Assembly: GCA_030524055.1 (NCBI GenBank)
Contig: JAUNHH010000004.1
Span: forward strand, 186,001 to 250,000
Length of the DNA: 64,000 bases
Source: Actinomycetaceae bacterium
GTDB lineage: Bacteria; Actinomycetota; Actinomycetes; Actinomycetales; Actinomycetaceae
Direction: 5' to 3'
Numbering within the stretch: position 1 is the stretch's first letter; each line of letters opens with the position of its first letter. The notes under the pieces are model-generated. The model saw nothing but the letters and a program-made list of their open reading frames with translations. It was not told the DNA's origin and ran no database searches. Made by a program: the position numbers and the translations under genes. Shown one piece after another: positions 1 to 8,546 of the stretch.

Positions 1-558
1 CGCACTGACATTAAAGCGGGTGTCATTAAATGGGCAACTGCCTACGGGAAAATCACCCCATGGGAAGTGAAAACCGGTAAAGCTGTAGCTATTGCCGCAA
101 AAGAAACAGGTGCGCCCATTAATACCCACGTCACCGCTGGCACCTGCGGTCCCGAACAAGCCCAATTCCTTATTGCGGAAGGAGTTGAGCCTTCCCGGAT
201 CGCCATTGGACATATCCAACGCAACTGGGATCCATGGGTTCAAGAGCAAATTTGCAAACTTGGTTGCTATGTCGAACTCGATGGAACCAATCGCATTAAA
301 TATGTCCCCGACCATGCCCGTGTCAACCTGGTCAAAGTTCTCGGCGAAAAAGGATACGGGCAACAGATTCTTCTCGGGACGGACTCAGGCAAAGCGTCGT
401 ACCAGAAGGCCTATGGCTCTGTGACCGGTATTGATTTCGATCCAGCGGTTTTCGCACCGCGACTCATTAACGACGAAGGATTTGAGCGTAGTTATGTCGA
501 TGATCTCTTGATCGGCAATGCCGCCACTTTCTTCGCCTGGGAACCGTTAAAGGGGTAG
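1..558 (+). CDS. Phosphotriesterase-family (PTE-like) lactonase/hydrolase, 5' end cut by window
   Basis: The reading frame is open from the first base, so only the C-terminal 185 residues are visible. The metal site of the PTE amidohydrolase family can be followed. Lys10 in the IKAGVIKW segment matches the carboxylated bridging lysine. His in INTHVTAG, His in IGHIQRN and Asp in LLGTDSG match the other ligands. Related PTE proteins hydrolyse phosphorylated sugar lactones. Next to a KGP-decarboxylase-like gene, a UlaE-like epimerase and a sugar kinase, a lactonase opening a (phospho)sugar lactone is the most likely role; this is inference. The stop lies 7 nt before the next start, so the genes are co-transcribed. 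The true start and N-terminal HxH metal motif lie outside the window. Confidence 0.8.
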   Translation, partial: RTDIKAGVIKWATAYGKITPWEVKTGKAVAIAAKETGAPINTHVTAGTCGPEQAQFLIAEGVEPSRIAIGHIQRNWDPWVQEQICKLGCYVELDGTNRIKYVPDHARVNLVKVLGEKGYGQQILLGTDSGKASYQKAYGSVTGIDFDPAVFAPRLINDEGFERSYVDDLLIGNAATFFAWEPLKG

Positions 559-565
559 GGAAGTC

Positions 566-1225
566 ATGTCCACATTGCCACGCCTTCAAATAGCCCTCGA
601 CACCACTGATATGCCGACTGCGTTGGGCCCCCTCAATAAAGCCATTGACCACATTGACATTATTGAGTGCGGAACAATCCTTATTCTCAGTGAAGGACTC
701 CATGCAGTGCGCGCTATTCGTGCCCTGTACCCGGATACTCCGATTCTGGCCGATGTTCGTATTGCTGAAGCCGGCTCCAAAATCTCCCGTCTCGCATTTG
801 AAGCCGGTGCCACATTAGTGTCCTGCGTGGCCGGGGCATCAATGACGACGATTGAGCAGGTCTGCGCAGTCGCTAAAGAATTCGGCGGCGAAGTACAAGT
901 CGAATTAGCAGACGAATGGTATGACGTTGAACGTGCCCGCGCTTGGCATAACGTTGGCGTTGAGCATGTCATTGTCAAACGCTCCCGCGATAAAGAAGCG
1001 GCAGGGGATTTATCGTGGAATCCCGATGATATTGCCCGGGTTGCTGAATTGGCAGATATTGGCTTTACAGTCACAATTACCGGCGGAGTTTCCCCTAAAG
1101 ATCTCCCCGTTTTTGCTGGCAGCCCAGTCGGTATTGTCATTGCTGGACGCTCGATTGTTGCCGCAGAAAACCCCGCCGAAGCAGCTGCTGAATTGCGTAC
1201 CGCAATTGCTGAGGTCTGGTCATGA
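566..1225 (+). CDS. 3-keto-L-gulonate-6-phosphate decarboxylase-like protein (OMPDC superfamily)
   Basis: The 219-residue (beta/alpha)8 protein aligns along its whole length with UlaD/SgbH. Shared landmarks are LQIALD near the N-terminus, IIECGTILI (Glu34), GGEVQVEL, and the phosphate-binding ends TITGG and IAGRS. UlaD enzymes decarboxylate 3-keto-L-gulonate 6-phosphate to L-xylulose 5-phosphate. The catalytic positions differ here. The usual D-x-K-x-x-D motif reads D63-V-R65-I-A-E68, and the His of the usual HRSRD is Lys138. The fold and pathway assignment are firm; the exact reaction is not. The stop overlaps the ATG of the next gene by 4 bp, indicating translational coupling to the epimerase. 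Confidence 0.8.
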   Translation: MSTLPRLQIALDTTDMPTALGPLNKAIDHIDIIECGTILILSEGLHAVRAIRALYPDTPILADVRIAEAGSKISRLAFEAGATLVSCVAGASMTTIEQVCAVAKEFGGEVQVELADEWYDVERARAWHNVGVEHVIVKRSRDKEAAGDLSWNPDDIARVAELADIGFTVTITGGVSPKDLPVFAGSPVGIVIAGRSIVAAENPAEAAAELRTAIAEVWS

Positions 1226-2097
1226 CTGCCCTCGTCGATGGAATTAGCCTTGGCATATACGAAAAGGCTCTCATCGGGGACCCAGATGAAGAAAAACGTG
1301 ACTGGAATGCCTGGTTTGCTCAGGTTCCTCAGGCAGGTTTTTCCTTTGTGGACCTTTCCATTGATGAATCGGAGCAACGGGAAGCCCGTTTGCAATGGAC
1401 TCCACGTCAATGTGTGGCTATTCGCCACGCAGCTGACAATGCGGGCACCACTATTGGTGGAATATGCCTGTCAATCCATCGTAAAGTCGGCCCGGGCAGC
1501 GCCGATCCTGCGGTGCGGCAAAAAGCCCGCGACATTATGGCTCGTGGCCTGCAGGTCTGCCATGATCTGGGTGTGGGCGTCATCCAGATTGCTGGCTACT
1601 ACTGCTACTACGAAGATCCCCACCCGGACGCAGAACGGTGGTATGCGCAGATGCTTGCCGATGCTGTGCCAATGGCAGCGCGCCTTGGAGTGATTATGGG
1701 GATTGAGAATGTTGATGGGCACGATGTCACCTCGATTGCGAAAGCAATGGAGTTTGTTCATCAGGTGAATTCTCCCTGGCTTCAGGTTTATCCAGACTTG
1801 GGCAATATTGTCGAACAGGGTAAGGATCCGTTAGCTGACTTAGAAGCAGGCCGCAATCATATGGTGGCAATGCACGCCAAAGATGTGCGCCAAGGGGAGC
1901 CTCGACGCGTTGATATGGGAACCGGTATTGTCGATTGGGACTTGAGTTTCCAGGTCCTTAAAGCCCAAGGTTGGGCTGGCCGTCTCATGATCGAGATGTG
2001 GAATGACGATGCCCCGGATTCAACGCAGCGTTCAATGCGAGCACGCGATTTTATTGCTGCTAAAGCGCGGGGCGCGGGTATTCCTATTGTGGCTTAA
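1222..2097 (+). CDS. L-xylulose-5-phosphate 3-epimerase (UlaE/SgbU-like)
   Basis: This is a 291-residue xylose-isomerase-like TIM barrel of usual UlaE length. The expected metal/catalytic residues are visible: Glu162 in GIENVDG, Asp192 in VYPDLGNI, His218 in AMHAKDV and Glu258 in MIEMW. UlaE-type enzymes convert L-xylulose 5-phosphate to L-ribulose 5-phosphate, one step before the pentose phosphate pathway. The gene starts inside the stop of the decarboxylase-like gene (ATGA overlap), so the two consecutive steps are translated together. No L-ribulose-5-phosphate 4-epimerase (UlaF/AraD) gene follows in this window. Confidence 0.87.
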   Translation: MTALVDGISLGIYEKALIGDPDEEKRDWNAWFAQVPQAGFSFVDLSIDESEQREARLQWTPRQCVAIRHAADNAGTTIGGICLSIHRKVGPGSADPAVRQKARDIMARGLQVCHDLGVGVIQIAGYYCYYEDPHPDAERWYAQMLADAVPMAARLGVIMGIENVDGHDVTSIAKAMEFVHQVNSPWLQVYPDLGNIVEQGKDPLADLEAGRNHMVAMHAKDVRQGEPRRVDMGTGIVDWDLSFQVLKAQGWAGRLMIEMWNDDAPDSTQRSMRARDFIAAKARGAGIPIVA

Positions 2098-2184
2098 AGG
2101 CCATTTTCTTACCGAAAACACTACTATTCACCACCGATATACACACTGCCGTGGAATCTCTATTGCATTGATGGGAGTGCAATC

Positions 2185-3135
2185 ATGACCTATGATATTT
2201 CAACAATTGGCGAGGGGCAAATCCGTCTTACTTGCTTTAAAGGGGAGCGTCTTTCTAATGCCAATCAACTTCGAATGAGTGCTGCCTGTTCCGAAGCCAA
2301 TGTGTCAGGCTTATTGTCGCAACTTGGGCGTCGCGCATTATGGACATCAAAAATCCCGAAAGGGGAGTTAGCGACACGCATTATTCATGAGTACCGTTCC
2401 GTTGGAGTCGATGTCTCTAATGTCATCCTTTCCGAGGGCGGGCGTGCGGCTTTATATTTCATGGAGCCCGGAGAATATCCAATGCCTGCAAAGGTTAGCT
2501 ATGACCGAGAATATACGCCTTTCCGCGATATGCAGATCGAGGATTTTGACTGGGAGAAAATGCTTGACACGCGCCTTGTTTTCGTCACGGGAATTACTGC
2601 TGCATTAACCGAACATACGGCAAAAGTGATTACCCATTTCGTGGACCAGGCTCACGAAAGAGGAATTGATATTGCTCTCGACGTGAATTACCGCTCCCTT
2701 TTGTGGACCCCAGAAGAGGCGCGAGAAGTCCTCGAACCTATTGCACGGAAATCCTCCATCGTGTTTTGCTCGCGCCGCGACGGGCAAATCGTTTTCGGAT
2801 TGGACGAGGGCGGGGCGGACGTGTGCCCAGCGCTGCGTGACTTATTTGGAGTAAAAACCGTGGTCTCTACAGACCAGATTGATGGGGTCTACTATTCCGA
2901 CGCTGATGACGGAGAGAAGACCTTTGAGGTGACTCAAGTTCCTGTTCTTGATCGGCCCGGCGCTGGTGATGCCTTTGTTGCTGGTGTTCTCCACGGGTTC
3001 CTTGGTGGCGATGTTGTCCAAGGAATCCAATACGGCCAGCGAACAAGTGCCTTTGCTCTGACTCACTACGGGGATTTGACTCGAATCTCTGCCACCGAAC
3101 TTGATATCCCTACGACCACTGACATTATGCGCTGA
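2185..3135 (+). CDS. PfkB-family sugar kinase (KdgK-like)
   Basis: This is a ribokinase/PfkB-fold protein of 316 residues. The C-terminal signature DRPGAGDAFVAG holds the anion hole GAGD and the catalytic base Asp262. The N-terminal signature is weak: the usual GG-x-x-x-N reads AACSEAN. KdgK-like proteins phosphorylate keto-sugar acids such as 2-keto-3-deoxygluconate. In this operon, which has an MFS transporter and no PTS genes, the kinase is the obvious source of the phosphorylated intermediate. The substrate is unknown. An exact copy of the dispersed 12-mer lies inside the gene at 2804-2815, encoding part of DEGGAD. Confidence 0.83.
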   Translation: MTYDISTIGEGQIRLTCFKGERLSNANQLRMSAACSEANVSGLLSQLGRRALWTSKIPKGELATRIIHEYRSVGVDVSNVILSEGGRAALYFMEPGEYPMPAKVSYDREYTPFRDMQIEDFDWEKMLDTRLVFVTGITAALTEHTAKVITHFVDQAHERGIDIALDVNYRSLLWTPEEAREVLEPIARKSSIVFCSRRDGQIVFGLDEGGADVCPALRDLFGVKTVVSTDQIDGVYYSDADDGEKTFEVTQVPVLDRPGAGDAFVAGVLHGFLGGDVVQGIQYGQRTSAFALTHYGDLTRISATELDIPTTTDIMR

Positions 3136-3168
3136 TGCATATCTCATGCCCTAAGGAAGTGAAAGGTA

Positions 3169-4533
3169 ATGACTTCACAAACACATGGGCGCCAAACCGC
3201 CCTTGAACAAATTGACTCTCGCCCTCTGACAAAGAATCAGAAGAACCTTATTGCCCTGGTTATTATTGGCAATGTCTCCGAGTTCTTCGACATGTTCCTT
3301 ATTGGATTCGTCGTCTCACTCCTTATTAAGCCATGGAACCTGACGGGAACAGAAACGGGAATTATTCTTGCTTGTTCCGGCCTTGGAACCGTTATTGGCG
3401 CCATTATGTGGGGGCGACTAGCCGATAAGATGGGCCGTAAACGCGCATTCTTCTGGTGCGTATTGATCTTTACTGTCTTCACTATTGTTTCCGTATTCAC
3501 CCCTGACCGTGGGTGGATTATGCTCGCTGCCTTGCGTGTCCTCGTCGGTATTGGAGTGGGCGGACTCAATATTGTCTCGATTCCTTATGTCCAGGAATTT
3601 GTCCCCAGTAAACAGCGCGGATTACTGGCCGGACTTGGCTCCGTCTTTATTCCTCTTGGCTTGCTTTTAGGCGCAGTTGCCCAAAAGGCCTTCCATGAGG
3701 ATTGGCGTGTCCTGATTGCACTGGGTGGATTGCCCATCCTGTTGCTTCTGTGGTTGCGTTTGGTCCCAGAATCGCCACGTTTCCTTCTCTCGCAGGGTCG
3801 CACTCAAGAAGCTCGTGAGGCCCTCGCCTGGGCACTGGAGATTCCCGCCAATGACGTGGGCGAATTGCCGAAGGTCGAAGTTGGCCCCTCGGCCTCGTAT
3901 TCCGTGGTATTTTCCCGCTACTGGAAGTCCTTGTTGATCGTCACCCTGGGTTCTTTCAGCTTTATTCTCGGCTCATTCACCATTCAATCCTGGGGGCAAA
4001 CACTTCTCCAGGATGGCTATGGACTCAATCCCGATATGGTCGGCAACCTCTTTATTGGGGTTTCCCTCGCGGATCTCTTTGGACGATTGGGATCGGCTTG
4101 GCTCGCAGACCATTTGGGCCGCCGCTGGACAATGTTTAGTTTCGGTCTGATTGGTGCGGTGGGTTCACTGATTGTCGCTTTCTCCGCCCAATCTGGCCCG
4201 GGTGGATCCTGGATGATCTTCTTCATTGGCATTTTGATCGCCATGGCCTTTGGTGACGGTGCTTTCGGTATTCTCAATGCCTTCGGTGGTGAACAATTCC
4301 CGAATGAAGCACGCGGCACTGGCCTTGGATTGGGATATGGCATTGGTGCCACCGCCAAGATTTTTGGCCCGCTTATTATGGGCTGGATGATTGGCGGTAA
4401 TGCGGTGAAACAGGATGTCACCCTTCAAGCCGTATTCCCGGCCTTTATTTTCTTCGCCGCCCTTCTTGTGCTCGGCGGAATCATCTACCTCTTTGCTCGG
4501 GAAACAAAGGGGGAGTCTTTAGAGAAGATCTAA
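3169..4533 (+). CDS. MFS transporter, sugar/organic acid porter type
   Basis: The product is a 454-residue polytopic membrane protein with about 12 hydrophobic segments and classical MFS loop motifs, such as GRLADKMGRKRAF between helices 2 and 3 and its second-half copy LADHLGRRW. PESPRF after helix 6 is typical of the sugar porter and related families. The start is supported by AAGGAAGTG about 9 nt upstream. As last gene of the operon it probably imports the unphosphorylated sugar acid or lactone processed by the upstream enzymes. A strong hairpin follows at once. Confidence 0.88.
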   Translation: MTSQTHGRQTALEQIDSRPLTKNQKNLIALVIIGNVSEFFDMFLIGFVVSLLIKPWNLTGTETGIILACSGLGTVIGAIMWGRLADKMGRKRAFFWCVLIFTVFTIVSVFTPDRGWIMLAALRVLVGIGVGGLNIVSIPYVQEFVPSKQRGLLAGLGSVFIPLGLLLGAVAQKAFHEDWRVLIALGGLPILLLLWLRLVPESPRFLLSQGRTQEAREALAWALEIPANDVGELPKVEVGPSASYSVVFSRYWKSLLIVTLGSFSFILGSFTIQSWGQTLLQDGYGLNPDMVGNLFIGVSLADLFGRLGSAWLADHLGRRWTMFSFGLIGAVGSLIVAFSAQSGPGGSWMIFFIGILIAMAFGDGAFGILNAFGGEQFPNEARGTGLGLGYGIGATAKIFGPLIMGWMIGGNAVKQDVTLQAVFPAFIFFAALLVLGGIIYLFARETKGESLEKI

Positions 4534-4540
4534 AGGCGCC

Positions 4541-4597
4541 AGATACGGGGTGTGAAGATCGGTGGGGTCCGGGCCCACTACTTCACACCCCGTATCT
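4541..4597 (+). terminator. Terminator-like hairpin after the sugar-acid operon
   Basis: A 15-bp perfect inverted repeat has arms 4542-4556 and 4581-4595, with GATACGGGGTGTGAAG pairing with CTTCACACCCCGTATC. The loop is about 24 nt and the downstream flank reads TTTGCGTTTT. It sits just after the MFS stop codon. Confidence 0.75.
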
Positions 4598-4944
4598 TTG
4601 CGTTTTCGTGGCTTTTACGCAGAAATATGCTTGTGTCTGGATATTTCTGGCTCACCAGTGGCGTGCCGCTATAAGAAGATGTACTGATGCGCGTCTCATT
4701 TGGTGAACCGGGTCCCGAAAGATGCCAGGTATAAAAAATATTCGGCCCCGACCTCGTTAAATGCGAAATGACCTGCATTGACCCAAAATGGAAGCGGTTG
4801 CAATTTGAGTTTCCTGCGGTAGCCTTTCTCACATGGCTGTGGTCCAACGGTGCCCATAACCATGCTCCGGGCGGTGTTCACACCACCCAATAACCCATCC
4901 CACCTCCCTGTGGGTCCTATCCAAATACGACAGGAGAGCACCAC
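4598..4944. other. Intergenic region upstream of the secreted protease
   Basis: About 350 bp hold no convincing gene. Short frames on the minus strand lack a ribosome binding site and family features. The only clear element is the protease ribosome binding site (AGGAGA at about 4931). I could not assign a confident promoter. Confidence 0.4.
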
Positions 4945-6531
4945 ATGGTCTCAAGAGTTCCTATGAGAACAGCAGCTCTTTCGGGAGTCGTTGCCCTGGC
5001 CTGCGCCATGGGCATTGCGGGAACAGCGCATGCTGATCCTGATGTACCTACTACCGTTGTATCCAGTGACTTCCTCCTTGAGGGAACAAACCAAGTGGAG
5101 TCTGGAATTCCCCGTAACTACGCGGTGAATCTTGGCGAAAATGCGTCGCCACGTGACTTCACTCGAATCGTCAGCCGAGCCACGAAACTGGGTGGCGTTG
5201 TCCTCGAACAATACCCCGAGTTCAACTCATTCTTCGTCCAATCTGCTGATGGTGGTTTCGCTGGGAAACTCAACAAAGAAGCAGCTGGCGCTGGCATTGC
5301 GCTCCACTCTATTGGCCCCACTCGAATGGCCGTAGTTAAAGGAGCGGAAATCGTTGTTCCTGACGCCAATCAAAGTGCCATTGCAGAAGAGAGTAAACGT
5401 GAGTCCTCTTTCGCAGTGGACTCCCAACTCGACGATGTGGCATTTAGCCCGGACCCAGACTCCTCTAAAGCATGGGGATTGGAAGCTATTGGCGCCGACA
5501 AGGCACAAAGCGTTGACGTTAAACTCTCCGAAGTGACCGTTGCCGTCCTCGATAGCGGTATTGATGGTGACCACCCAGACCTTGCTTCGCAGATTCGTCG
5601 GGACCTGTCAGTTGGCTGCCAAAAGAATGGCGTCCCCGATACATCCCAGTCTGCCTGGGATGATGAGCACTACCATGGCACTCACGTCGCAGGCACTATT
5701 GCGGCCGCCCATAATGGTATTGGTATTGACGGGGTTGCCCCTAATGCCAAGTTAGCTGCAGTGAAAGTCTCCAACGCCGATGGATTGATTTACCCCGAAT
5801 ATGTCACCTGTGGCTTTGTGTGGGCTGCAGATAAAGGGATTCCGATCACCAATAACTCCTACTACGTAGACCCATGGCTCTACTGGGTTGCTGATGATCC
5901 CACCCAGGCGGCCGGCATGGAAGTCGTTTCCCGTGCTGCCAGCTATTCCCACAGCAAGGGTGTCACCCATATTGCTGCCGCGGGGAACAAAGGCCTGGAT
6001 CTTGACAATCCAACCACCGATTCATCGAGCCCCAACGATCGCGATAAGAATATGATCATTGACCGCGACGTCAGTAAGGGCACGCAAATTCCCACGCAGT
6101 TGGATCCCGTGATTAGGGTGTCTGCAGTTGGCCAAGCAAAGACAGATAAGCCAATGTCTGCCTATGAGGTGCCCCTTGTCCGCGCGGGTTTCTCCAACTA
6201 CGGATACAAGTCCATTGACGTGACTGCCCCTGGTGTCAGTATTTACTCCACTATTCCGATGGATCTGAAGACCCGTCCGGGAGTGGGTTATGCACGCCTC
6301 AATGGCACGTCAATGGCAGCCCCGCACGTGTCTGGCGTGGCCGCGTTGATTAAAGCGGTCCACCCCGAATACGGTCCGCAGGAGGTGCGTCAGCAATTGG
6401 GTGACCAAGCAGCGACTCACTATTCGCGTCTACGAGAGTCCTACTCTGCAGATGGCGAACAAGATTACGAGTATCGCGGATTTGGTCTGGTCAATGCTTA
6501 TGCCGCAGTGACTGAGGACTTGGAGGACTAA
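4945..6531 (+). CDS. Secreted S8-family serine protease (subtilase)
   Basis: The 528-residue precursor has a Sec signal peptide: basic MVSRVPMR, a hydrophobic stretch from about 11 to 28, and a likely cleavage after AHA at about residue 31. A propeptide of roughly 150 residues follows. The catalytic triad is complete: Asp203 in VLDSGIDG, His244 in HGTHVAG and Ser456 in GTSMAAPHVSG, with the oxyanion-hole Asn in AAAGN. There is no LPXTG or C-terminal membrane anchor, so it is probably released. The start is supported by AGGAGA 7 nt upstream. It is monocistronic, with hairpins on both sides. Its substrate is unknown; nutrient acquisition or host-protein degradation would be typical. Confidence 0.93.
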   Translation: MVSRVPMRTAALSGVVALACAMGIAGTAHADPDVPTTVVSSDFLLEGTNQVESGIPRNYAVNLGENASPRDFTRIVSRATKLGGVVLEQYPEFNSFFVQSADGGFAGKLNKEAAGAGIALHSIGPTRMAVVKGAEIVVPDANQSAIAEESKRESSFAVDSQLDDVAFSPDPDSSKAWGLEAIGADKAQSVDVKLSEVTVAVLDSGIDGDHPDLASQIRRDLSVGCQKNGVPDTSQSAWDDEHYHGTHVAGTIAAAHNGIGIDGVAPNAKLAAVKVSNADGLIYPEYVTCGFVWAADKGIPITNNSYYVDPWLYWVADDPTQAAGMEVVSRAASYSHSKGVTHIAAAGNKGLDLDNPTTDSSSPNDRDKNMIIDRDVSKGTQIPTQLDPVIRVSAVGQAKTDKPMSAYEVPLVRAGFSNYGYKSIDVTAPGVSIYSTIPMDLKTRPGVGYARLNGTSMAAPHVSGVAALIKAVHPEYGPQEVRQQLGDQAATHYSRLRESYSADGEQDYEYRGFGLVNAYAAVTEDLED

Positions 6532-6549
6532 GTTCCTTCACACATGCCG

Positions 6550-6581
6550 CAGGGTGGGTTCTGGTGCCAGAACCCACCCTG
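6550..6581 (+). terminator. Perfect 15-bp hairpin after the protease
   Basis: Arms 6550-6564 and 6567-6581 (CAGGGTGGGTTCTGG and its complement) are perfectly complementary around a 2-nt centre. It lies 19 nt after the protease stop and within any longer reading of the next gene, which argues for the later start at 6614. Confidence 0.75.
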
Positions 6582-6613
6582 TTACTGTCTGCAGGGCCAA
6601 TAGAATTCTTTCT

Positions 6614-7009
6614 ATGATTGTGATTCGGGATCGGTATCGTGGGCTGTTACAGGGGAGTGCTGAGATCACATTACGAGGGCGGAGTGTCACCATCCCATTC
6701 ACTCTCGATGATGAAACGGGCTCATTTCCGAATCCAGATGAGGAAACGCGCTTGATCGCCCAATGGGATAACTGCATCAGGACCATCGATTGGGAGGCGG
6801 TGATCTCTGATATACGGCACACATGTGAACCATGTGGGAACTGTGGAGATACGCGGCAGGTGCATGTACACGTGAAATCAATAACCGCATATTGCGAAGA
6901 AATGATTCTCTCCTGTGAATGGCGAACAAGAGGGGAGGGAAGAATGGTTCACGTCGCGTGTAATAGGGATGGGGATATTATCTCCATTAAATCCGAATCA
7001 GAGTTTTAG
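6614..7009 (+). CDS. Small hypothetical protein with Cys cluster
   Basis: I do not recognise this 131-residue protein. The start at 6614 (MIVIRDRY) is chosen because a longer frame from 6554 would run through the terminator hairpin at 6550-6581. A clustered CEPCGNCGD segment (C-x2-C-x2-C) at mid-protein, with histidines nearby in VHVHV, could bind metal. No signal peptide or membrane segment is seen. The ribosome binding site is weak. The coding case rests on an uninterrupted frame and plausible composition only. Confidence 0.5.
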   Translation: MIVIRDRYRGLLQGSAEITLRGRSVTIPFTLDDETGSFPNPDEETRLIAQWDNCIRTIDWEAVISDIRHTCEPCGNCGDTRQVHVHVKSITAYCEEMILSCEWRTRGEGRMVHVACNRDGDIISIKSESEF

Positions 7010-7028
7010 CTACCGTTGATAAGCTCCA

Positions 7029-7081
7029 GCCCCGCCCTCGTGAATGACTGTCAGAAGAACGTTCAGCGCGAGGACGGGGCT
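7029..7081. terminator. Convergent terminator built from an inverted pair of the dispersed 12-mer
   Basis: GCCCCGCCCTCGT at 7029-7041 faces a near-complementary GCGAGGACGGGGC at 7068-7080. The pair sits between the convergent genes ending at 7009 and 7125 and could terminate both. Confidence 0.6.
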
Positions 7082-7124
7082 AGAAGAAACGGTGCCAGCA
7101 CCCAGGTGAGGACTTAAGCCAACC

Positions 7125-8546
7125 TTAGGGCAGCTGATCAAAGAGAAGATTCAGACCCTCACCCATTGTCGGGTGAGCAATCATCTGGGACCGGACCTGC
7201 TGATAGGTCAGCCCACCTGCCATGGCCATATGAATCGCAGTAATCACTTCGCCGGATTCCGCGCCCACCAAAGACGCGCCAAGAATCCGATGCGTCGAAG
7301 CATCAACTACTGCCTTCCACACTCCTTCGGTTGTGCGCATAGTCTTCGCCCGAGGAATGTTGGCCGTTGGCAACTTCGCGATGAGTACTTCGTGGCCAGC
7401 CTCGAGGGCTTCCTTCTCGGACAGACCAATGCGTGCCAACTCTGGAGTAGTAAATACTGTCCACGGAACCAGGCGGCCCGTGGTGGTCAAGGCACCCTCA
7501 TCTGCGGGCGAGCCCTCGAATTGCGAACGAATCACCCGATAGTCGTGCCAAGAAGCATGCGTAAACATTGGGGTTCCGGCGCAGTCGCCAGCCGACCACA
7601 CATCGGCCGCAGACGTCCGCAGGTGATCATCCACCACAATAAAGCCGCGCTCATTGACTTCCACGCCAGCCACGTCCAAGCCCAAAGCATCGGTATTCGG
7701 CACGCGGCCAGCGGCCACTAAGACGCGCTCGGCCTCCACCGTTGAACCATCTGACAGTTCCACGCGAGTCAGTGCTTTCTCGCCACCCTCAACCACCGAC
7801 GCAGCAACAGCGCGCACATTCCCAAGAATCGTGACCCCACTAGCCACTAACCCGTCAGCCACAGCCCCAGCAATGTCAGCATCTTCGCGCGGCAAAATAT
7901 GCTCTCCAGAAGAAATCAGCGTGACACTCACACCAAAAGTCGCCATCATCTGCGCAAATTCAACGCCAATATAGCCGCCACCAATAATCGCCAGCGACGC
8001 AGGCAATTCCTCAAGGCGCAGAATATCCTCACTGGTCCACGCGCCAGATTCCCACAGGCCCGGAATCTCCGGGCGCGCTGGCCGAGACCCGGTATTGATC
8101 AGGACCCGCGCCCCACGCAGGTGCCGCACAGATCCATCCGCTGCTGTCACCGCCACCGTTTTGGGCGCAGTAAACACTGCTTCGCCCCGAAGAAAATCCA
8201 AGCCGGGAGCAGTAAACATTTTCTCGTGCGCACCCACCAAGGTAGAGACAATGCCTTCCTTATGTCCGCGTAAGTCCGCCAGGTCAACCTGAGCAGCCTC
8301 GGTGCCATGCACCCCAAGGAGGCCAGCGCGCCGGGCCTGTTCAATTGCGCGCGCCGACGTCACCAGGGACTTTGTTGGAATACAGGCGACATTAATGCAG
8401 GTGCCACCGACATATTCGCGTTCAATCATGGCCACGGAATCGCCTTTAGCGGCCCGGTGTAGGGCTAGGGATTTGCCGGCCTTGCCTCCGCCAATAATCA
8501 GCAGGTCAACGTCAGTGATTTCTGTGGGCAGTGCTGTCTGGGTCAT
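7125..8546 (-). CDS. FAD-dependent pyridine nucleotide-disulfide oxidoreductase (RclA/MerA-like)
   Basis: The 473-residue flavoprotein has an N-terminal FAD dinucleotide fold (IIGGGKAGKS, residues 17-26) and redox-active Cys50 and Cys55 in GGTCINVACIPTK. It also has a second NAD(P) fold (IIGGGYIGVE), the FAD motif VWSAGDCAG, and a C-terminal dimerisation domain ending in the catalytic pair HPTMGE. The start at 8546 is preferred over an in-frame upstream one because AAAGGA lies just before it. The group includes RclA, mercuric reductases and mycothione reductases. It lacks the N-terminal metal-binding domain of MerA. A role in oxidant or thiol stress is likely but the substrate is not determined. 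Confidence 0.85.
   Translation of the reverse strand: MTQTALPTEITDVDLLIIGGGKAGKSLALHRAAKGDSVAMIEREYVGGTCINVACIPTKSLVTSARAIEQARRAGLLGVHGTEAAQVDLADLRGHKEGIVSTLVGAHEKMFTAPGLDFLRGEAVFTAPKTVAVTAADGSVRHLRGARVLINTGSRPARPEIPGLWESGAWTSEDILRLEELPASLAIIGGGYIGVEFAQMMATFGVSVTLISSGEHILPREDADIAGAVADGLVASGVTILGNVRAVAASVVEGGEKALTRVELSDGSTVEAERVLVAAGRVPNTDALGLDVAGVEVNERGFIVVDDHLRTSAADVWSAGDCAGTPMFTHASWHDYRVIRSQFEGSPADEGALTTTGRLVPWTVFTTPELARIGLSEKEALEAGHEVLIAKLPTANIPRAKTMRTTEGVWKAVVDASTHRILGASLVGAESGEVITAIHMAMAGGLTYQQVRSQMIAHPTMGEGLNLLFDQLP

Noticed and set aside
586-1428. 280-residue open frame on the minus strand
   Set aside because: It is antisense to two well-supported enzyme genes.
4578-4944. Minus-strand short frames upstream of the protease
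   Set aside because: They overlap the terminator hairpin and lack ribosome binding sites and recognisable features.
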